A DNA stretch of 41,693 bases from JAZDDE01 sp039714435 (GCA_039714435.1 JBDLJJ010000010.1:1-41693); one strand, 5' to 3'; positions 21,581 to 29,653 are shown, counted from the stretch's first letter. Numbers and translations are program-made. The notes: generated by a model from the letters alone, not told the origin.

Positions 21581-22531
21581 ATGGCAGAGAAGAAGATTAT
21601 CGCGGTGGTGGGAGCAACCGGGGCTCAGGGCGGCGGCCTCGTCCGGGCGATTATGGGCGATCTGGACGGTCAGTTTACGGCCCGCGCGCTCACGCGAGAC
21701 GTAAGCTCCGATAAAGCGAAAGCTCTGGCCGCGCTGGGCGCGGAGGTGGTGGCGGCCGATGTGGACGATCCGGAGAGCCTGCAGAAGGCTTTCGCGGGAG
21801 CTTACGGAGCCTATTGTGTCACGTTCTTCTGGGAGCACTTTTCGCCCGACAAGGAACTGGCCCAGGCCCGCGCCATGGCCCAGGCCGCCAAGCAGGCCGG
21901 CGTCCAGCACGTGATCTGGTCAACCCTGGAGGACACACGCGACTGGGTTCCTCTCGACGACGACCGCATGCCCACGTTGATGGATAAGTACAAGGTGCCG
22001 CACTTCGACTCCAAGGGTGCAGCCGATCACGTATTCGCCGAGTCCGGCGTACCGACGACATACCTGCTGACATCGTTTTACTGGGACAACCTGATCTACT
22101 TCGGCTCGGGCCCCCAGAAGGGACCGGACGGAAAGCTGGCCATCACGTTTCCGATGGGCGAGGCGAAGCTGCCAGGCATCGCCGCCGAGGACATCGGTAA
22201 ATGCGCCTTCGGTATTTTCAAGCGGGGCGACGAGTTCATCGGCAAGAAAGTTGGTATAGCCGGCGAGCACCTGACGGGAGCTCAGATGGCCGCCGCTCTC
22301 AGCCGAGCCCTCGGCCAGGAAGTGGGCTACAACGCCGTCGAACCCGAGACGTACCGCAGCTTCGGTTTTCCTGGGGCTGAAGATCTCGGGAACATGTTCC
22401 AGTTCAAGCGCGACTTCGAAGAGTACTTCTGCGGAGCCCGAGACCTCGAATTCACGAGGTCTCTCAATCCAGCGCTTCAGACCTTCGACCAGTGGCTGGC
22501 GCAGAACGCGAGCCAGATACCACTCGAATAG
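21581..22531 (+). CDS. NmrA-like NAD(P)-binding protein
   Basis: The 316-residue protein begins with a Rossmann dinucleotide site IIAVVGATGAQGGGLVRAI and contains ALTRDVSSDKAKALAALGAE, DVDDPESLQKAFAGAYGAYC and VQHVIWSTLEDT, all typical of NmrA-like and HSCARG-type SDRs. The catalytic YxxxK of true reductases is not visible, and HSCARG-like members act as redox sensors binding NADP(H) rather than as enzymes. A strong ribosome-binding site (AGGAGG) precedes the ATG. Whether it is a reductase or a sensor cannot be decided here. Confidence 0.85.
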   Translation: MAEKKIIAVVGATGAQGGGLVRAIMGDLDGQFTARALTRDVSSDKAKALAALGAEVVAADVDDPESLQKAFAGAYGAYCVTFFWEHFSPDKELAQARAMAQAAKQAGVQHVIWSTLEDTRDWVPLDDDRMPTLMDKYKVPHFDSKGAADHVFAESGVPTTYLLTSFYWDNLIYFGSGPQKGPDGKLAITFPMGEAKLPGIAAEDIGKCAFGIFKRGDEFIGKKVGIAGEHLTGAQMAAALSRALGQEVGYNAVEPETYRSFGFPGAEDLGNMFQFKRDFEEYFCGARDLEFTRSLNPALQTFDQWLAQNASQIPLE

Positions 22532-22587
22532 CAACTCGCACTATCGCAGGCAACTTCCGCTCGACCATGACACTCTGGAGACACTGT

Positions 22588-23484
22588 ATGCGCTCGACTA
22601 CGCTTCTTGTCATAGCTGCGATAGCCATGCCGGCCGCCGGATGCACCGTAGAATCTCCGGACGGCCCCGGGCGCGAACTCGGCGCCTTCGCGCAGGTGGG
22701 ATCCGCCACTGTGTCGTCCTTTGCCGATTTCGATGAAGCGGGAACTCCGCTGGCTATCGGGCTCGTGTTCTCCGCGGATTTCTTCAGCGAGCTGCCGACC
22801 GAGCTGTCTGATCTTCACCGCTGCACTGACCGGGATGGGAACGGTACGGTTGATCGCCCCGCCGAGTGCAACGCCTGGCACGAGTGGGTGATTCCGCTGC
22901 CCAGCGCTGTCGCGTCGAGGGATGACATTCCGTTCAAGTGGTCACTCCTGAACTTCAACCCGGCCGGCCACATTCCGCCGGGGATCTACGACGTGCCTCA
23001 CTTCGACATGCATTTTTACATAGCGCCGATCGAGGATGTATTCGCGATCGAGCCGGGACCGTGCGGGCCGGAGTTCGTAAGGTGCGATCAGTTTGAAGTG
23101 GGCTCGAAGCCAGTGCCGCCGAATTACCTCGCGCCCGATTACCAGGACGTAGGGGCGGTCGCTCCCGCCATGGGTAACCATCTTGTCGATCTCACATCGC
23201 CCGAGTTCCAGGGCGAGCCGTTCACACGGACCTGGATTTACGGGATCTACGACGGCAAGGTCACCTACTACGAGGAAATGGTGACAAAGGAATTTCTGCT
23301 GGGACAGCCGTCCGAATGCTTTCCGATAAAGTCACCGCCGGCAGTCGCCATCACGGGTTACTACCCGACTTTATCGTGTTTCGATTTCGACGCCGGGACC
23401 AATGAGTACACCGTCTCGATGCAAGGTTTCGCCTTCCGAGAGGCCAGCCCGCCGGATCCGGTGGGCGGGGCCCCGGCGGAGTAG
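22588..23484 (+). CDS. DUF5602 (TTHB210-like) lipoprotein
   Basis: The 298-residue protein has a lipoprotein signal (TTLLVIAAIAMPAAGC) and a domain matching the TTHB210-like DUF5602 family. Recognisable parts are PPGIYDVPHFDMHFYIAP, with metal-like His/Asp/His spacing, VPPNYLAPDYQDVGAVAPAM, GNHLVDLTSPEF, and FTRTWIYGIYDGKVTYYEEM. Four or more cysteines (DLHRCTDRD, PAECNAWHE, GPCGPEFVRCD) suggest disulfides in the periplasm. The ATG at 22588 is preferred over 22567 because GGAG sits seven bases ahead. The function is unknown. It ends in a hairpin shared with the convergent NHL gene. Confidence 0.78.
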   Translation: MRSTTLLVIAAIAMPAAGCTVESPDGPGRELGAFAQVGSATVSSFADFDEAGTPLAIGLVFSADFFSELPTELSDLHRCTDRDGNGTVDRPAECNAWHEWVIPLPSAVASRDDIPFKWSLLNFNPAGHIPPGIYDVPHFDMHFYIAPIEDVFAIEPGPCGPEFVRCDQFEVGSKPVPPNYLAPDYQDVGAVAPAMGNHLVDLTSPEFQGEPFTRTWIYGIYDGKVTYYEEMVTKEFLLGQPSECFPIKSPPAVAITGYYPTLSCFDFDAGTNEYTVSMQGFAFREASPPDPVGGAPAE

Positions 23485-23507
23485 CACTCCGCCTGAGTAA
23501 TGCTCAG
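23475..23507. terminator. Tandem hairpins between convergent genes
   Basis: GGCGGAGT and ACTCCGCC pair perfectly around AGC (23475-23493), and CTGAG/CTCAG pair around TAATG (23493-23507). The first stem includes the stop codon of the DUF5602 gene. The second reaches the stop of the minus-strand NHL gene. The position between convergent stops fits a bidirectional terminator, although T-tracts are absent. Confidence 0.6.
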
Positions 23508-24406
23508 TCGGCTAGGATCAGTTTCCGGATCACGATGGGCGACAGAATCTGGTCGCCCTCCTGGTGCACCACGTCGTTGAAGTAGAGCGTGCGCCCGTCA
23601 GTGCTGACGGCGATGTCGTTGGTGAGGGACAACTCCGCCTCGAGCGCCGGCCCGTCTGTGAGTCCACGCTTTCCCGAACCGGCCAAGAGCGTGAGGTCGC
23701 CGTCCAGCGATAGCTCGTAGATCTGGTGCGCCGAGCGGGCCACGACGTACAGCACTCCGTTGGCGAACAGGATGTGACCGTTGTTATTGCCCCGAATAGT
23801 GGCGAATCGGCTGGCGTTCCCCTCGGGATCGATCTTGATCACGTCGCCGTTACCGAAGTTGGCCACGTAGAGGTTTCCGTCACTGGCCAGGGTGATGCCG
23901 TTGGGGCACTTGTACAGGTCGGACGTGGAGAATCTCGACGTCTGCCCGTCCGGTGTCGTCTTCGTCACAAAACCCCGGCAGTTGGCGACGAACAGATTAT
24001 CGTCAGGATCGATCGATATTCCTACCGGACCATTGAGCCCGGTGGTGAATTCGGACACACTCCCATCAGGAGTAATCTTGCTGACGGTGCCGGCTCGAAT
24101 GTTCGATTGAAATAAGTTTCCTTTCGAGTCGAACGCGTTGCCCGAGGCGCCGTGGAAACCGGATGCAAAGACGCTGACCTCTCCCTCGGGAGTGATGCGG
24201 AACACCTTGGTGCCGGGCTTAGGACCGCTAAGATCGTAGCCGAAATCGGCCGCGTAAATATTGCCGGCCGCATCGACGTTCATCCCGCCTGACCCGGACT
24301 CGATATGTTCGGTCAGCGTTTCGACGACGTTCTGGGCCGAAAGCTCGTGGTTCGTGGTGCCGATCAGCACTAGAGTGGCGATAAGCGAGTGTCCGACGAA
24401 GCGCAC
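23504..24406 (-). CDS. Exported NHL/SMP-30-repeat protein
   Basis: The 300-residue product starts at a GTG with GGAG nine bases upstream and has a signal peptide (LIATLVLIGTTNHELSAQ). The mature chain is a six-bladed NHL propeller with repeats such as GNIYAADFGYDLSG, GNLFQSNIRAGTVSKI, DNLFVANCRGFVTKT, GNLYVANFGNGDVIKI and GVLYVVARSAHQIYEL. The KCPNGI and AGSGKRGLTDGPA segments match equivalent NCPNGI and AGSGSQGFADGTA in the lipoprotein at 16872, which makes the two paralogues. A ligand or enzymatic role is unknown. It is divergent from the Nudix gene. Confidence 0.82.
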   Translation of the reverse strand: MRFVGHSLIATLVLIGTTNHELSAQNVVETLTEHIESGSGGMNVDAAGNIYAADFGYDLSGPKPGTKVFRITPEGEVSVFASGFHGASGNAFDSKGNLFQSNIRAGTVSKITPDGSVSEFTTGLNGPVGISIDPDDNLFVANCRGFVTKTTPDGQTSRFSTSDLYKCPNGITLASDGNLYVANFGNGDVIKIDPEGNASRFATIRGNNNGHILFANGVLYVVARSAHQIYELSLDGDLTLLAGSGKRGLTDGPALEAELSLTNDIAVSTDGRTLYFNDVVHQEGDQILSPIVIRKLILAD

Positions 24407-24526
24407 TTGGGTTTCTCCTGAGAAAGAATTGCTCTGTGCGTCTATAACTCTTCGAGAACGACAATCGTTGCCGCCTGTGCTACGATTTCGTGTTTCGGAG
24501 GTTCCCGCGCTTCCTTCACCGCGGTA

Positions 24527-24546
24527 CAGGCCGTAGACTCGGCCTG
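24527..24546. promoter_or_regulatory. 6-bp inverted repeat in a divergent intergenic region
   Basis: CAGGCC and GGCCTG flank an eight-base spacer 31 bases upstream of the Nudix start. The 171-base divergent gap with the NHL gene holds no open reading frame that looks coding. An operator or the stem of a leader hairpin is possible, and the support is weak. Confidence 0.25.
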
Positions 24547-24577
24547 GCACTAGATCAAACGTGAGGCATGAGGCGAT

Positions 24578-25336
24578 ATGAGCCCACTAGCTGCGACCAA
24601 GAACAAGTACGACGGAATCTACATACACCCGGACGAATTGCCCTCTGACCCGAATCAGTTTGTTGAGGACTTGCTCGCCTCGCTCGAGTTGTGGAGAAAT
24701 GACGGGATCGCGGCCGTCTGGCTTTCTCTGCCCGCTCCGCACAGCCACCTGAGCTCAGCCGCACTTCGCTGCGGTTTCGAATACCATCACTGCGCGGCCT
24801 CGGAGTTGATGCTCGTTCAGCGACTGGTGCCCGATTCTCCGCTGCCTTCTTTCGCTACGCACACGATAGGGGCGGGAGGGCTGGTCCTGTCGGGGAACAA
24901 AGAGATCCTGACCGTAGTCGAGCGCCAGGATCTCGTGGCTCGTCCGGATCACCTGAAGCTGCCCGGGGGGATGCTCGAGCCGGGCGAACATGTGGCGAAC
25001 GGTGTCGTGCGAGAGGTGCTGGAGGAAACCGGCATACAGACGGAGTTCGAATCGATCGTCGGCTTTCGCCACCATCACGGCGGGCAATTCGGCACGTCCA
25101 ACATTTACTTCGTCTGTACGCTGCGGCCGTTGAGCTTTGATATTACCATCGATGAGGCGGAGATCGGCCGCGCATTGTGGATGCCTGTAGACGAGTATCT
25201 GGCCAATGACGGAGTCGGATTACTTAACAAACACGTGGTGAGAGAAACCTTGAGGTCAAGCGGTCTAACATCCATGAAATTGGAAGGCTACAGAAGTTCC
25301 TCACACGAGTATGAAGTCTATTCTCCGGCTCCCTAG
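24578..25336 (+). CDS. NUDT6-like Nudix hydrolase
   Basis: Residues 1-90 form an N-terminal pre-Nudix domain (ELWRNDGIAAVWLSLPAPHS, then AALRCGFEYHHCAASELMLV) like that of NUDT6/plant NUDX2-type proteins. Residues ~95-240 are a Nudix hydrolase. The Nudix box is intact: GGMLEPGEHV, then seven residues from the first Glu to REVLEETGI. The downstream NIYFVCTLRPLSF and DEAEIGRALWMPVDEYL are also family-like. Substrates of this branch include ADP-ribose and NADH-like nucleotides, but this one is not determined. The two-domain form is best known from eukaryotes and some bacteria. Confidence 0.85.
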   Translation: MSPLAATKNKYDGIYIHPDELPSDPNQFVEDLLASLELWRNDGIAAVWLSLPAPHSHLSSAALRCGFEYHHCAASELMLVQRLVPDSPLPSFATHTIGAGGLVLSGNKEILTVVERQDLVARPDHLKLPGGMLEPGEHVANGVVREVLEETGIQTEFESIVGFRHHHGGQFGTSNIYFVCTLRPLSFDITIDEAEIGRALWMPVDEYLANDGVGLLNKHVVRETLRSSGLTSMKLEGYRSSSHEYEVYSPAP

Positions 25337-25346
25337 GAGGGAACAT

Positions 25347-25601
25347 ATGGGATGGGCGCGCACGTTATTGCTGGGTGACGTCGGGAACCGCCTGGACATA
25401 TCCGACGTGGAGCAAGACCTGGAGCTGCTTCGCAGCCGCCTGCGTCACAGCTCGGACCGCGATGAGAGCCAGGACAGTCAGCTCGAGCAACTCGAGTACG
25501 AGCATGAGGAGCTGAAGCTGGTCGTTGCGGCCCTGATCAGGCACCTGACCAGGAAGGGAATCGTCGACGAGGCGGATCTCAGGCTACTCGCGGAAGGGTA
25601 G
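25347..25601 (+). CDS. Small coiled-coil protein, conserved hypothetical
   Basis: The 84-residue protein opens GWARTLLLGDVGNRLDISDV and then a charged helical stretch with heptad character (LELLRSRLRHSSDRD, QLEQLEYEHEELKLVVAALI) and a closing GIVDEADLRLLAEG. Similar short proteins with the LLGDxGNRLDI start occur in several phyla as unnamed families. The ATG follows TAGGAGGGA. Its gene starts 10 bases after the Nudix stop, so both are on one transcript. No membrane segment or catalytic motif is seen. Oligomerisation through the coiled coil is likely; the function is unknown. Confidence 0.65.
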   Translation: MGWARTLLLGDVGNRLDISDVEQDLELLRSRLRHSSDRDESQDSQLEQLEYEHEELKLVVAALIRHLTRKGIVDEADLRLLAEG

Positions 25602-25747
25602 GGCCTCGATCCCATTATCGATTCCCGACTGCGACCCAGCAGAGATCTGAGTTCGTTCCACCGGCCGCTAAAGGAACACTTCCTTGGTTCCACACGTTTG
25701 TCCTCCGTCCCGGACAGAAGCTCACGCCGGTTCCACAGAATACGGGG

Positions 25748-26080
25748 GTGTACGTGAGAATCCTGGAAGACTACGAGGCCAAGCTGCGGCCGCCTCCCGG
25801 CGTGGGCGCCGGGCGTGGGAAGGTCGAGTGGGAGCGATACGGAGATGGCAGCGAGGTATTCTACGCCCGCTTTCGAAAGCTGGACCTACGGGATGACGCG
25901 GTCGTGGAGGTCCGGCTAGACGGGGCAGTTCTCGGGAACATCAGTATCTCGGGCGGAGCCGGCAGGCTGAAATTCGACAGCAAAGACGGCCGCGAGGTGC
26001 CCAAGGCTGTGACAGGGCAGGTGGTTGAGGTCGTCTATCGCGATATGGTCGTACTGACGGGTATCTTCGAGCCAGACTAA
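25748..26080 (+). CDS. Conserved hypothetical protein (beta-rich)
   Basis: The 110-residue protein is mostly predicted strands: SEVFYARFRKLDLRDDAVVE, RLDGAVLGNISISGGAGRLK, and EVVYRDMVVLTGIFEPD. The segment LKFDSKDGREVPKAVTGQVV looks like a repeated barwin- or Ig-like turn and recurs in small secreted or cytosolic proteins of unknown function. It is rich in Arg/Gly near the start (RPPPGVGAGRGK). Start at a GTG. The 146-base gap before it shows only a 6-bp stem (AAGGAA/TTCCTT) at 25671-25685. No signal peptide. Confidence 0.55.
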   Translation: MYVRILEDYEAKLRPPPGVGAGRGKVEWERYGDGSEVFYARFRKLDLRDDAVVEVRLDGAVLGNISISGGAGRLKFDSKDGREVPKAVTGQVVEVVYRDMVVLTGIFEPD

Positions 26081-26115
26081 GCGGTCTGGCCAAACCAAGG
26101 AAAGCGAGGCAGCAA

Positions 26116-27006
26116 ATGAGCATCGTGGTTATCACGGGCTGTAGCTCAGGCTTCGGGCTCATGGCAGCAAAGCAGCTGGCCGAGCGGGGAGACCAGGTTT
26201 TCGCCACGATGCGAGACCCGAACGGTAAGAACCGCGAGTCGGCCGAGGATCTTGGGAGTTTCGCGGCCCAGACCGGCTCGAACCTTACGGTCCTGGATCT
26301 CGATGTCACATCGAATGAGTCAGTAGACACGGCGGCCGCCGCCGTGCTCGACAGCGCGGGTGCGCCGGACGTGGTCATCAACAACGCCGGCCAGATGTAT
26401 GTAGGTCTGTCGGAGGCGTTCACGGCCGAGGAGTTGACGCGGCAGTTGGATGTGAACGTGGTCGGCGTGCATCGTGTGTGCCGCGCTTTTCAGCCAGCGA
26501 TGCGAGAGCGCGGAAGGGGGCTGATCATCAACGTTAGCTCCATCGCGGGCCGAATGGCCATTCCCTTCTTCGGCGTCTATCACGCCAGCAAATGGGGTCT
26601 CGAGGGATACTCGCTTGCGGCGCGTGGTGAACTGGCCGGCTCGGGAGTGGACGTGGTTGTCGTGGAGCCCGGTCCTTTCACGACAGAGCTTTTTCCGCAG
26701 AGTCCGAGGCCGGCCGATCTTGACGGCCGTGCCGGCACCTATCCGGCGGCGGCGGAGCAAGCCTTCGAGGAGATGGGCGCCGCCTTCGATGAATTGTTTG
26801 GCGACCCCGAGGTGCCTACGGACCCGACCGCTGTCGTGGACCGATTCGTGGAGCTGATAGACATGACGACCGGAACGCGTCCTTTCCGCAGCGTTGTAGG
26901 TGTCGACTTCGGCGTGTCTGAGCGGAACTCTGTAGTCGAGCCACATGATCAGCAGCTTCTGCAGGATATGGGACTGGAGGACTTCGCGCGGCTGAAGACC
27001 AGCTAG
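26116..27006 (+). CDS. Short-chain dehydrogenase/reductase
   Basis: The 296-residue classical SDR carries TGCSSGFG (TGxxxGxG, cofactor), LDLDVTSNESV (Asp near adenine), VVINNAGQMYVG (NNAG), the catalytic Ser in NVSSIAG, and Y-x-x-x-K in VYHASKWGLEG. After the Lys comes VEPGPFTTELF, the usual PG loop. The C-terminal ~80 residues contain a lid (PTDPTAVVDRFVELIDMTTG) and FGVSERNSVVEPHDQQLLQ. It is likely NADP-dependent because of the charged residue pattern after the glycine motif, although this is a weak indicator. The substrate is unknown. Confidence 0.9.
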   Translation: MSIVVITGCSSGFGLMAAKQLAERGDQVFATMRDPNGKNRESAEDLGSFAAQTGSNLTVLDLDVTSNESVDTAAAAVLDSAGAPDVVINNAGQMYVGLSEAFTAEELTRQLDVNVVGVHRVCRAFQPAMRERGRGLIINVSSIAGRMAIPFFGVYHASKWGLEGYSLAARGELAGSGVDVVVVEPGPFTTELFPQSPRPADLDGRAGTYPAAAEQAFEEMGAAFDELFGDPEVPTDPTAVVDRFVELIDMTTGTRPFRSVVGVDFGVSERNSVVEPHDQQLLQDMGLEDFARLKTS

Positions 27007-27021
27007 CGGCCAGCCCGAGTC

Positions 27022-27420
27022 ATGAGCCGGGAAGACAGATCCATAGGCTGGGGCGCGGTCATGCTCGTTGCTGGGGGGGCGATCCTCCTCATCGCCACCG
27101 GCGTGTTTCCCTCTCCGCGCAATCCAGCGAACGCGCCGTGGTTCGTGCTGGCCCTGGCCGGTATCGTCTTCGCCGCCGGTGGAGCGGCCCTCATGCTGCC
27201 TCCGGGAAGCCGAGTTCGCCTGGCCATGGTGGCGGTCCTGGTCGCTGGCTTCGCCGTGGCCGGAGCCTGGGCGGCGGCGACCGGTTCCGCGGATACAATC
27301 ACAGGTGGCCTATTCTTCCTGTCACGTGAGACCAACGCGCTTCTGGGGCGGATTGTGTTCGGTTTCGGATCGGCGGTAAGCGCCGTGATTCTGGTCGTAA
27401 TCTTTCGGCAGTTGCAATGA
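27022..27420 (+). CDS. Four-TM membrane protein, unknown function
   Basis: The 132-residue protein has hydrophobic segments AVMLVAGGAILLIATGVF, WFVLALAGIVFAAGGAALML, LAMVAVLVAGFAVAGAWAAA and IVFGFGSAVSAVILVVIF. An extracellular or cytosolic loop FFLSRETNALLGR separates the last two. No family is recognised, and the helices are Ala/Gly-rich. The ATG lies 15 bases after the SDR stop. The stop overlaps the next ATG by 4 bases (ATGA), so it is the first of three coupled membrane-protein genes. No catalytic residues are evident. Confidence 0.65.
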   Translation: MSREDRSIGWGAVMLVAGGAILLIATGVFPSPRNPANAPWFVLALAGIVFAAGGAALMLPPGSRVRLAMVAVLVAGFAVAGAWAAATGSADTITGGLFFLSRETNALLGRIVFGFGSAVSAVILVVIFRQLQ

Positions 27421-27833
27421 TCCGCCTGCAAGCGAGTTTTCTCGCGCTCGTGATTGCTCAGGCGCTGCACTCTACGGAGGAGTACGTGGGCCGCCTGTGG
27501 GAAGTGTTTCCTCCCGCGACCTTTTTGACCGGACTGATCTCGGATAATCACGAAGTCGGCTTTCTCGTGGCCAATATTGGCTTCGTGTTGTTCGGCGTCT
27601 GGGTCTTCATCTGGCCTGTTCGTAGAGGGTGGCCGTCCGCTCGCACATTTATCTGGGTCTGGGTAGCGATCGAGCTGGTCAACGGGATAGGACACCCAGC
27701 GTGGACGATCTGGCAAGGCGCATATATGCCGGGCGTGATCACCGCTCCGGTGCTGTTCGTATTGGCTCTGATTCTGCTCCAGCAGCTGCGGGCGCAGTCG
27801 GACGCGTCGCATCAGCAGGGCACCGGGCCTTGA
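27417..27833 (+). CDS. HXXEE-domain membrane protein
   Basis: The 138-residue protein carries the signature HSTEEY in the first helix (ALVIAQALHSTEEYVGRLW), a later GIGHPAWTIWQGAYMPGVIT, and about four transmembrane segments, all typical of HXXEE-domain proteins. The His and two Glu residues in the membrane interface look like a metal or catalytic site, but the family has no assigned reaction. ATGA overlaps on both sides (ATG at its start, TTGA at its end) place it in a tight translationally coupled trio with the 27022 protein and the DUF3667 protein. Confidence 0.83.
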   Translation: MIRLQASFLALVIAQALHSTEEYVGRLWEVFPPATFLTGLISDNHEVGFLVANIGFVLFGVWVFIWPVRRGWPSARTFIWVWVAIELVNGIGHPAWTIWQGAYMPGVITAPVLFVLALILLQQLRAQSDASHQQGTGP

Positions 27834-28630
27834 ACTGCGAGAATTGCTCGACCGAACTCAGCGGAGCGTTCTGCCACAAGTGTGGGCAGCGCGTGGAGTC
27901 TCTGCCGGGCGGCGTGCTCGGGTATCTGGCGCACCTGGTGTCCGGGGTGGCGGGCTACGACTCAAAGTTGCTGCGGAGTCTGGTCGCTCTGGTCTTTCGG
28001 CCCGGCCGCCTGACGGATCAATACCTTCGGGGCAAGCGGATTCGCTATGTCGAGCCGCTTCAACTGTACCTCCTTAGCGCTGCCGTTTTTTTCCTCATTA
28101 ATGCCTACAAGCCCTTCGTCCATTTCGATGTTGCCACCGGGTCCGTAGCCAGCTCACTTGGCCCTGCGTCAGCAACGGGATCAATGCCTGCGAGCCAGGT
28201 GGAGCGGCTAACCGCACAGGGCGTCACGATCGAGGTGTTCGCCGAACGTTTTGACGCTTGGGTAAGCGCCTATCTTCCGGTGTTGCTGGTCGCGATGCTT
28301 GTCTTGCTAGCCGTGGTCTTCTGGTCGCTCAACTGGCGATCAGAAAAGCCATTCGCAGTGCACGCCGTGTTCACGCTTCACTGGTCGGCCTTTTTTCTCC
28401 TCATTGAAGGTGTGCGCCGGGTTATCCCGTTGCCGGCTACTTGGAGCGCCTCCAACGGGATTCTTGGAGTGGTCATCAGTTTCATCTACCTGGCAGTAGC
28501 CATGCGAGTCCTTTATAGGCGCGGATGGCCACTCAGCATAGCGAGGACCTTAGTTAGCCTCCTGCTATTCTATGTGCTGATTTCAGTATGGATGGGATCG
28601 ACTCTGTTTCTGGCCCTGAGGTTCGCCTGA
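27830..28630 (+). CDS. DUF3667 zinc-ribbon membrane protein
   Basis: The 266-residue protein starts with a zinc ribbon, NCENCSTELSGAFCHKCGQR (CxxC...CxxC), the classic start of DUF3667. It continues with a soluble segment ending YVEPLQLYLLSAAVFFLINA. Four or more transmembrane segments follow: LPVLLVAMLVLLAVVFWSL, HAVFTLHWSAFFLLIE, GVVISFIYLAVAMRVLY and LVSLLLFYVLISVWMGSTL. The N-terminal ribbon should face the cytoplasm. The TTG start overlaps the HXXEE stop by TTGA, and no ATG lies near it. Function is unknown. Confidence 0.82.
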   Translation: MNCENCSTELSGAFCHKCGQRVESLPGGVLGYLAHLVSGVAGYDSKLLRSLVALVFRPGRLTDQYLRGKRIRYVEPLQLYLLSAAVFFLINAYKPFVHFDVATGSVASSLGPASATGSMPASQVERLTAQGVTIEVFAERFDAWVSAYLPVLLVAMLVLLAVVFWSLNWRSEKPFAVHAVFTLHWSAFFLLIEGVRRVIPLPATWSASNGILGVVISFIYLAVAMRVLYRRGWPLSIARTLVSLLLFYVLISVWMGSTLFLALRFA

Positions 28631-28672
28631 TAGTGACACCTGATTTGCAGATAAGCGCGTGAGAGCGAAACG

Positions 28673-29128
28673 ATGCTGAGTTCGATCCGAACCGTGGCGC
28701 GCTCTGATCGGGAGGAGCTCGTCCGCATGCGTCAATGTCTGTGGCTGGATTCCGCGGCGTCAGAAGCCGATAGCTTGTTTGAGCGACCTGAATCCCACTT
28801 CGTGCTCCTCGTGGCCGAGCGTGCAGACGGAGGTCTCTGCGGATTCGCCGAGATCGGGTCACGGGAGTTCGCCGAGGGGTGCGCTAGCTCACCGGTCGCG
28901 TATCTGGAGGGAATTTGGGTGGACTCTGATGTTCGGCGCCGCGGCGTGGCCCTCGGCCTCGTTCGACACGCAGAGCGGTGGGCGCGTGCACACGGGTTCA
29001 GCGAGCTGGGCTCGGACTGCGCAATCGAAAATACGGCCAGCCACGCGTTCCACACCGCGGCTGGATTCGGTGAGGCAGGGCGCAACATCTGCTTCAGGCG
29101 TCATCTGCATCAAAGACCGACCGAATGA
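28673..29128 (+). CDS. AAC(6')-I-like aminoglycoside N-acetyltransferase
   Basis: The 151-residue GNAT has the aminoglycoside 6'-N-acetyltransferase layout: REELVRMRQCLWLDSAASEA near the start, VLLVAERADGGLCGFAEIGS, the conserved AEGCASSPVAYLEGIWVDSD, the acetyl-CoA loop VRRRGVALGLVRHAE, and ENTASHAFHTAAGFGEAGRN at the end. This EGC(A)SSPVAYLEGI signature separates AAC(6')-I proteins from generic GNATs. Activity on clinical drugs is not proven; environmental homologues may acetylate other amines. RBS GAGAG precedes the ATG. The stop overlaps the RimJ-like start by ATGA. Confidence 0.83.
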   Translation: MLSSIRTVARSDREELVRMRQCLWLDSAASEADSLFERPESHFVLLVAERADGGLCGFAEIGSREFAEGCASSPVAYLEGIWVDSDVRRRGVALGLVRHAERWARAHGFSELGSDCAIENTASHAFHTAAGFGEAGRNICFRRHLHQRPTE

Positions 29129-29634
29129 TCGTTCTGGAGACAGAGCGGCTGATCCTCTCCCGGCTCTCCCTGGAAGACGCCGAATTCATATTGAGGCTGC
29201 TCAACGAGCCATCGTTTCTGGAGAACATCGGAGACAAGGGTGTCCGGACTTCGGAGGATGCGCGTGAATACCTGCTGAGCGAACCGATCGCCAGCTACGA
29301 GCGGTTTGGATTCGGTCTTTTCCTTACCGCGGAGCGAGAAACCGGAACACCTGTCGGAATGTGCGGACTTCTCAAGCGAGATTCGCTGGACGACCCTGAC
29401 ATCGGGTTCGCTTTCATTCCCGAGTGCTGGGGAAAGGGGTTTGCGACTGAATCGGCTGGCGCTGTGCTGGCTTACGGGCAAAGCACGCTCGACCTGGCTC
29501 GGATCGTGGCGATCGTCTCGCCGTCTAATCACCCTTCGATAAGAGTCCTGGAGAAGATCGGGCTGCGTTACGAGAAGCGAGTGCGGCTGGCGGAAGATGG
29601 GGCGGCAATCAGCCTGTATGGAATCGACCTGTGA
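29125..29634 (+). CDS. RimJ/RimL-type GNAT acetyltransferase
   Basis: The 169-residue protein follows the RimJ/RimL/SpeG pattern: LETERLILSRLSLEDAEFIL, LNEPSFLENIGDKG, DIGFAFIPECWGKGFATES with the CWGKGFA pyrophosphate loop, and NHPSIRVLEKIGLRYEKRVR at the end. These enzymes acetylate ribosomal-protein N-termini or small amines such as polyamines. The acceptor here is unknown. It is translationally coupled (ATGA) to the AAC(6')-like gene, and the two may share regulation without sharing substrate. Confidence 0.85.
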   Translation: MIVLETERLILSRLSLEDAEFILRLLNEPSFLENIGDKGVRTSEDAREYLLSEPIASYERFGFGLFLTAERETGTPVGMCGLLKRDSLDDPDIGFAFIPECWGKGFATESAGAVLAYGQSTLDLARIVAIVSPSNHPSIRVLEKIGLRYEKRVRLAEDGAAISLYGIDL

Positions 29635-29653
29635 CCTGACTAGAGGACGAAAA

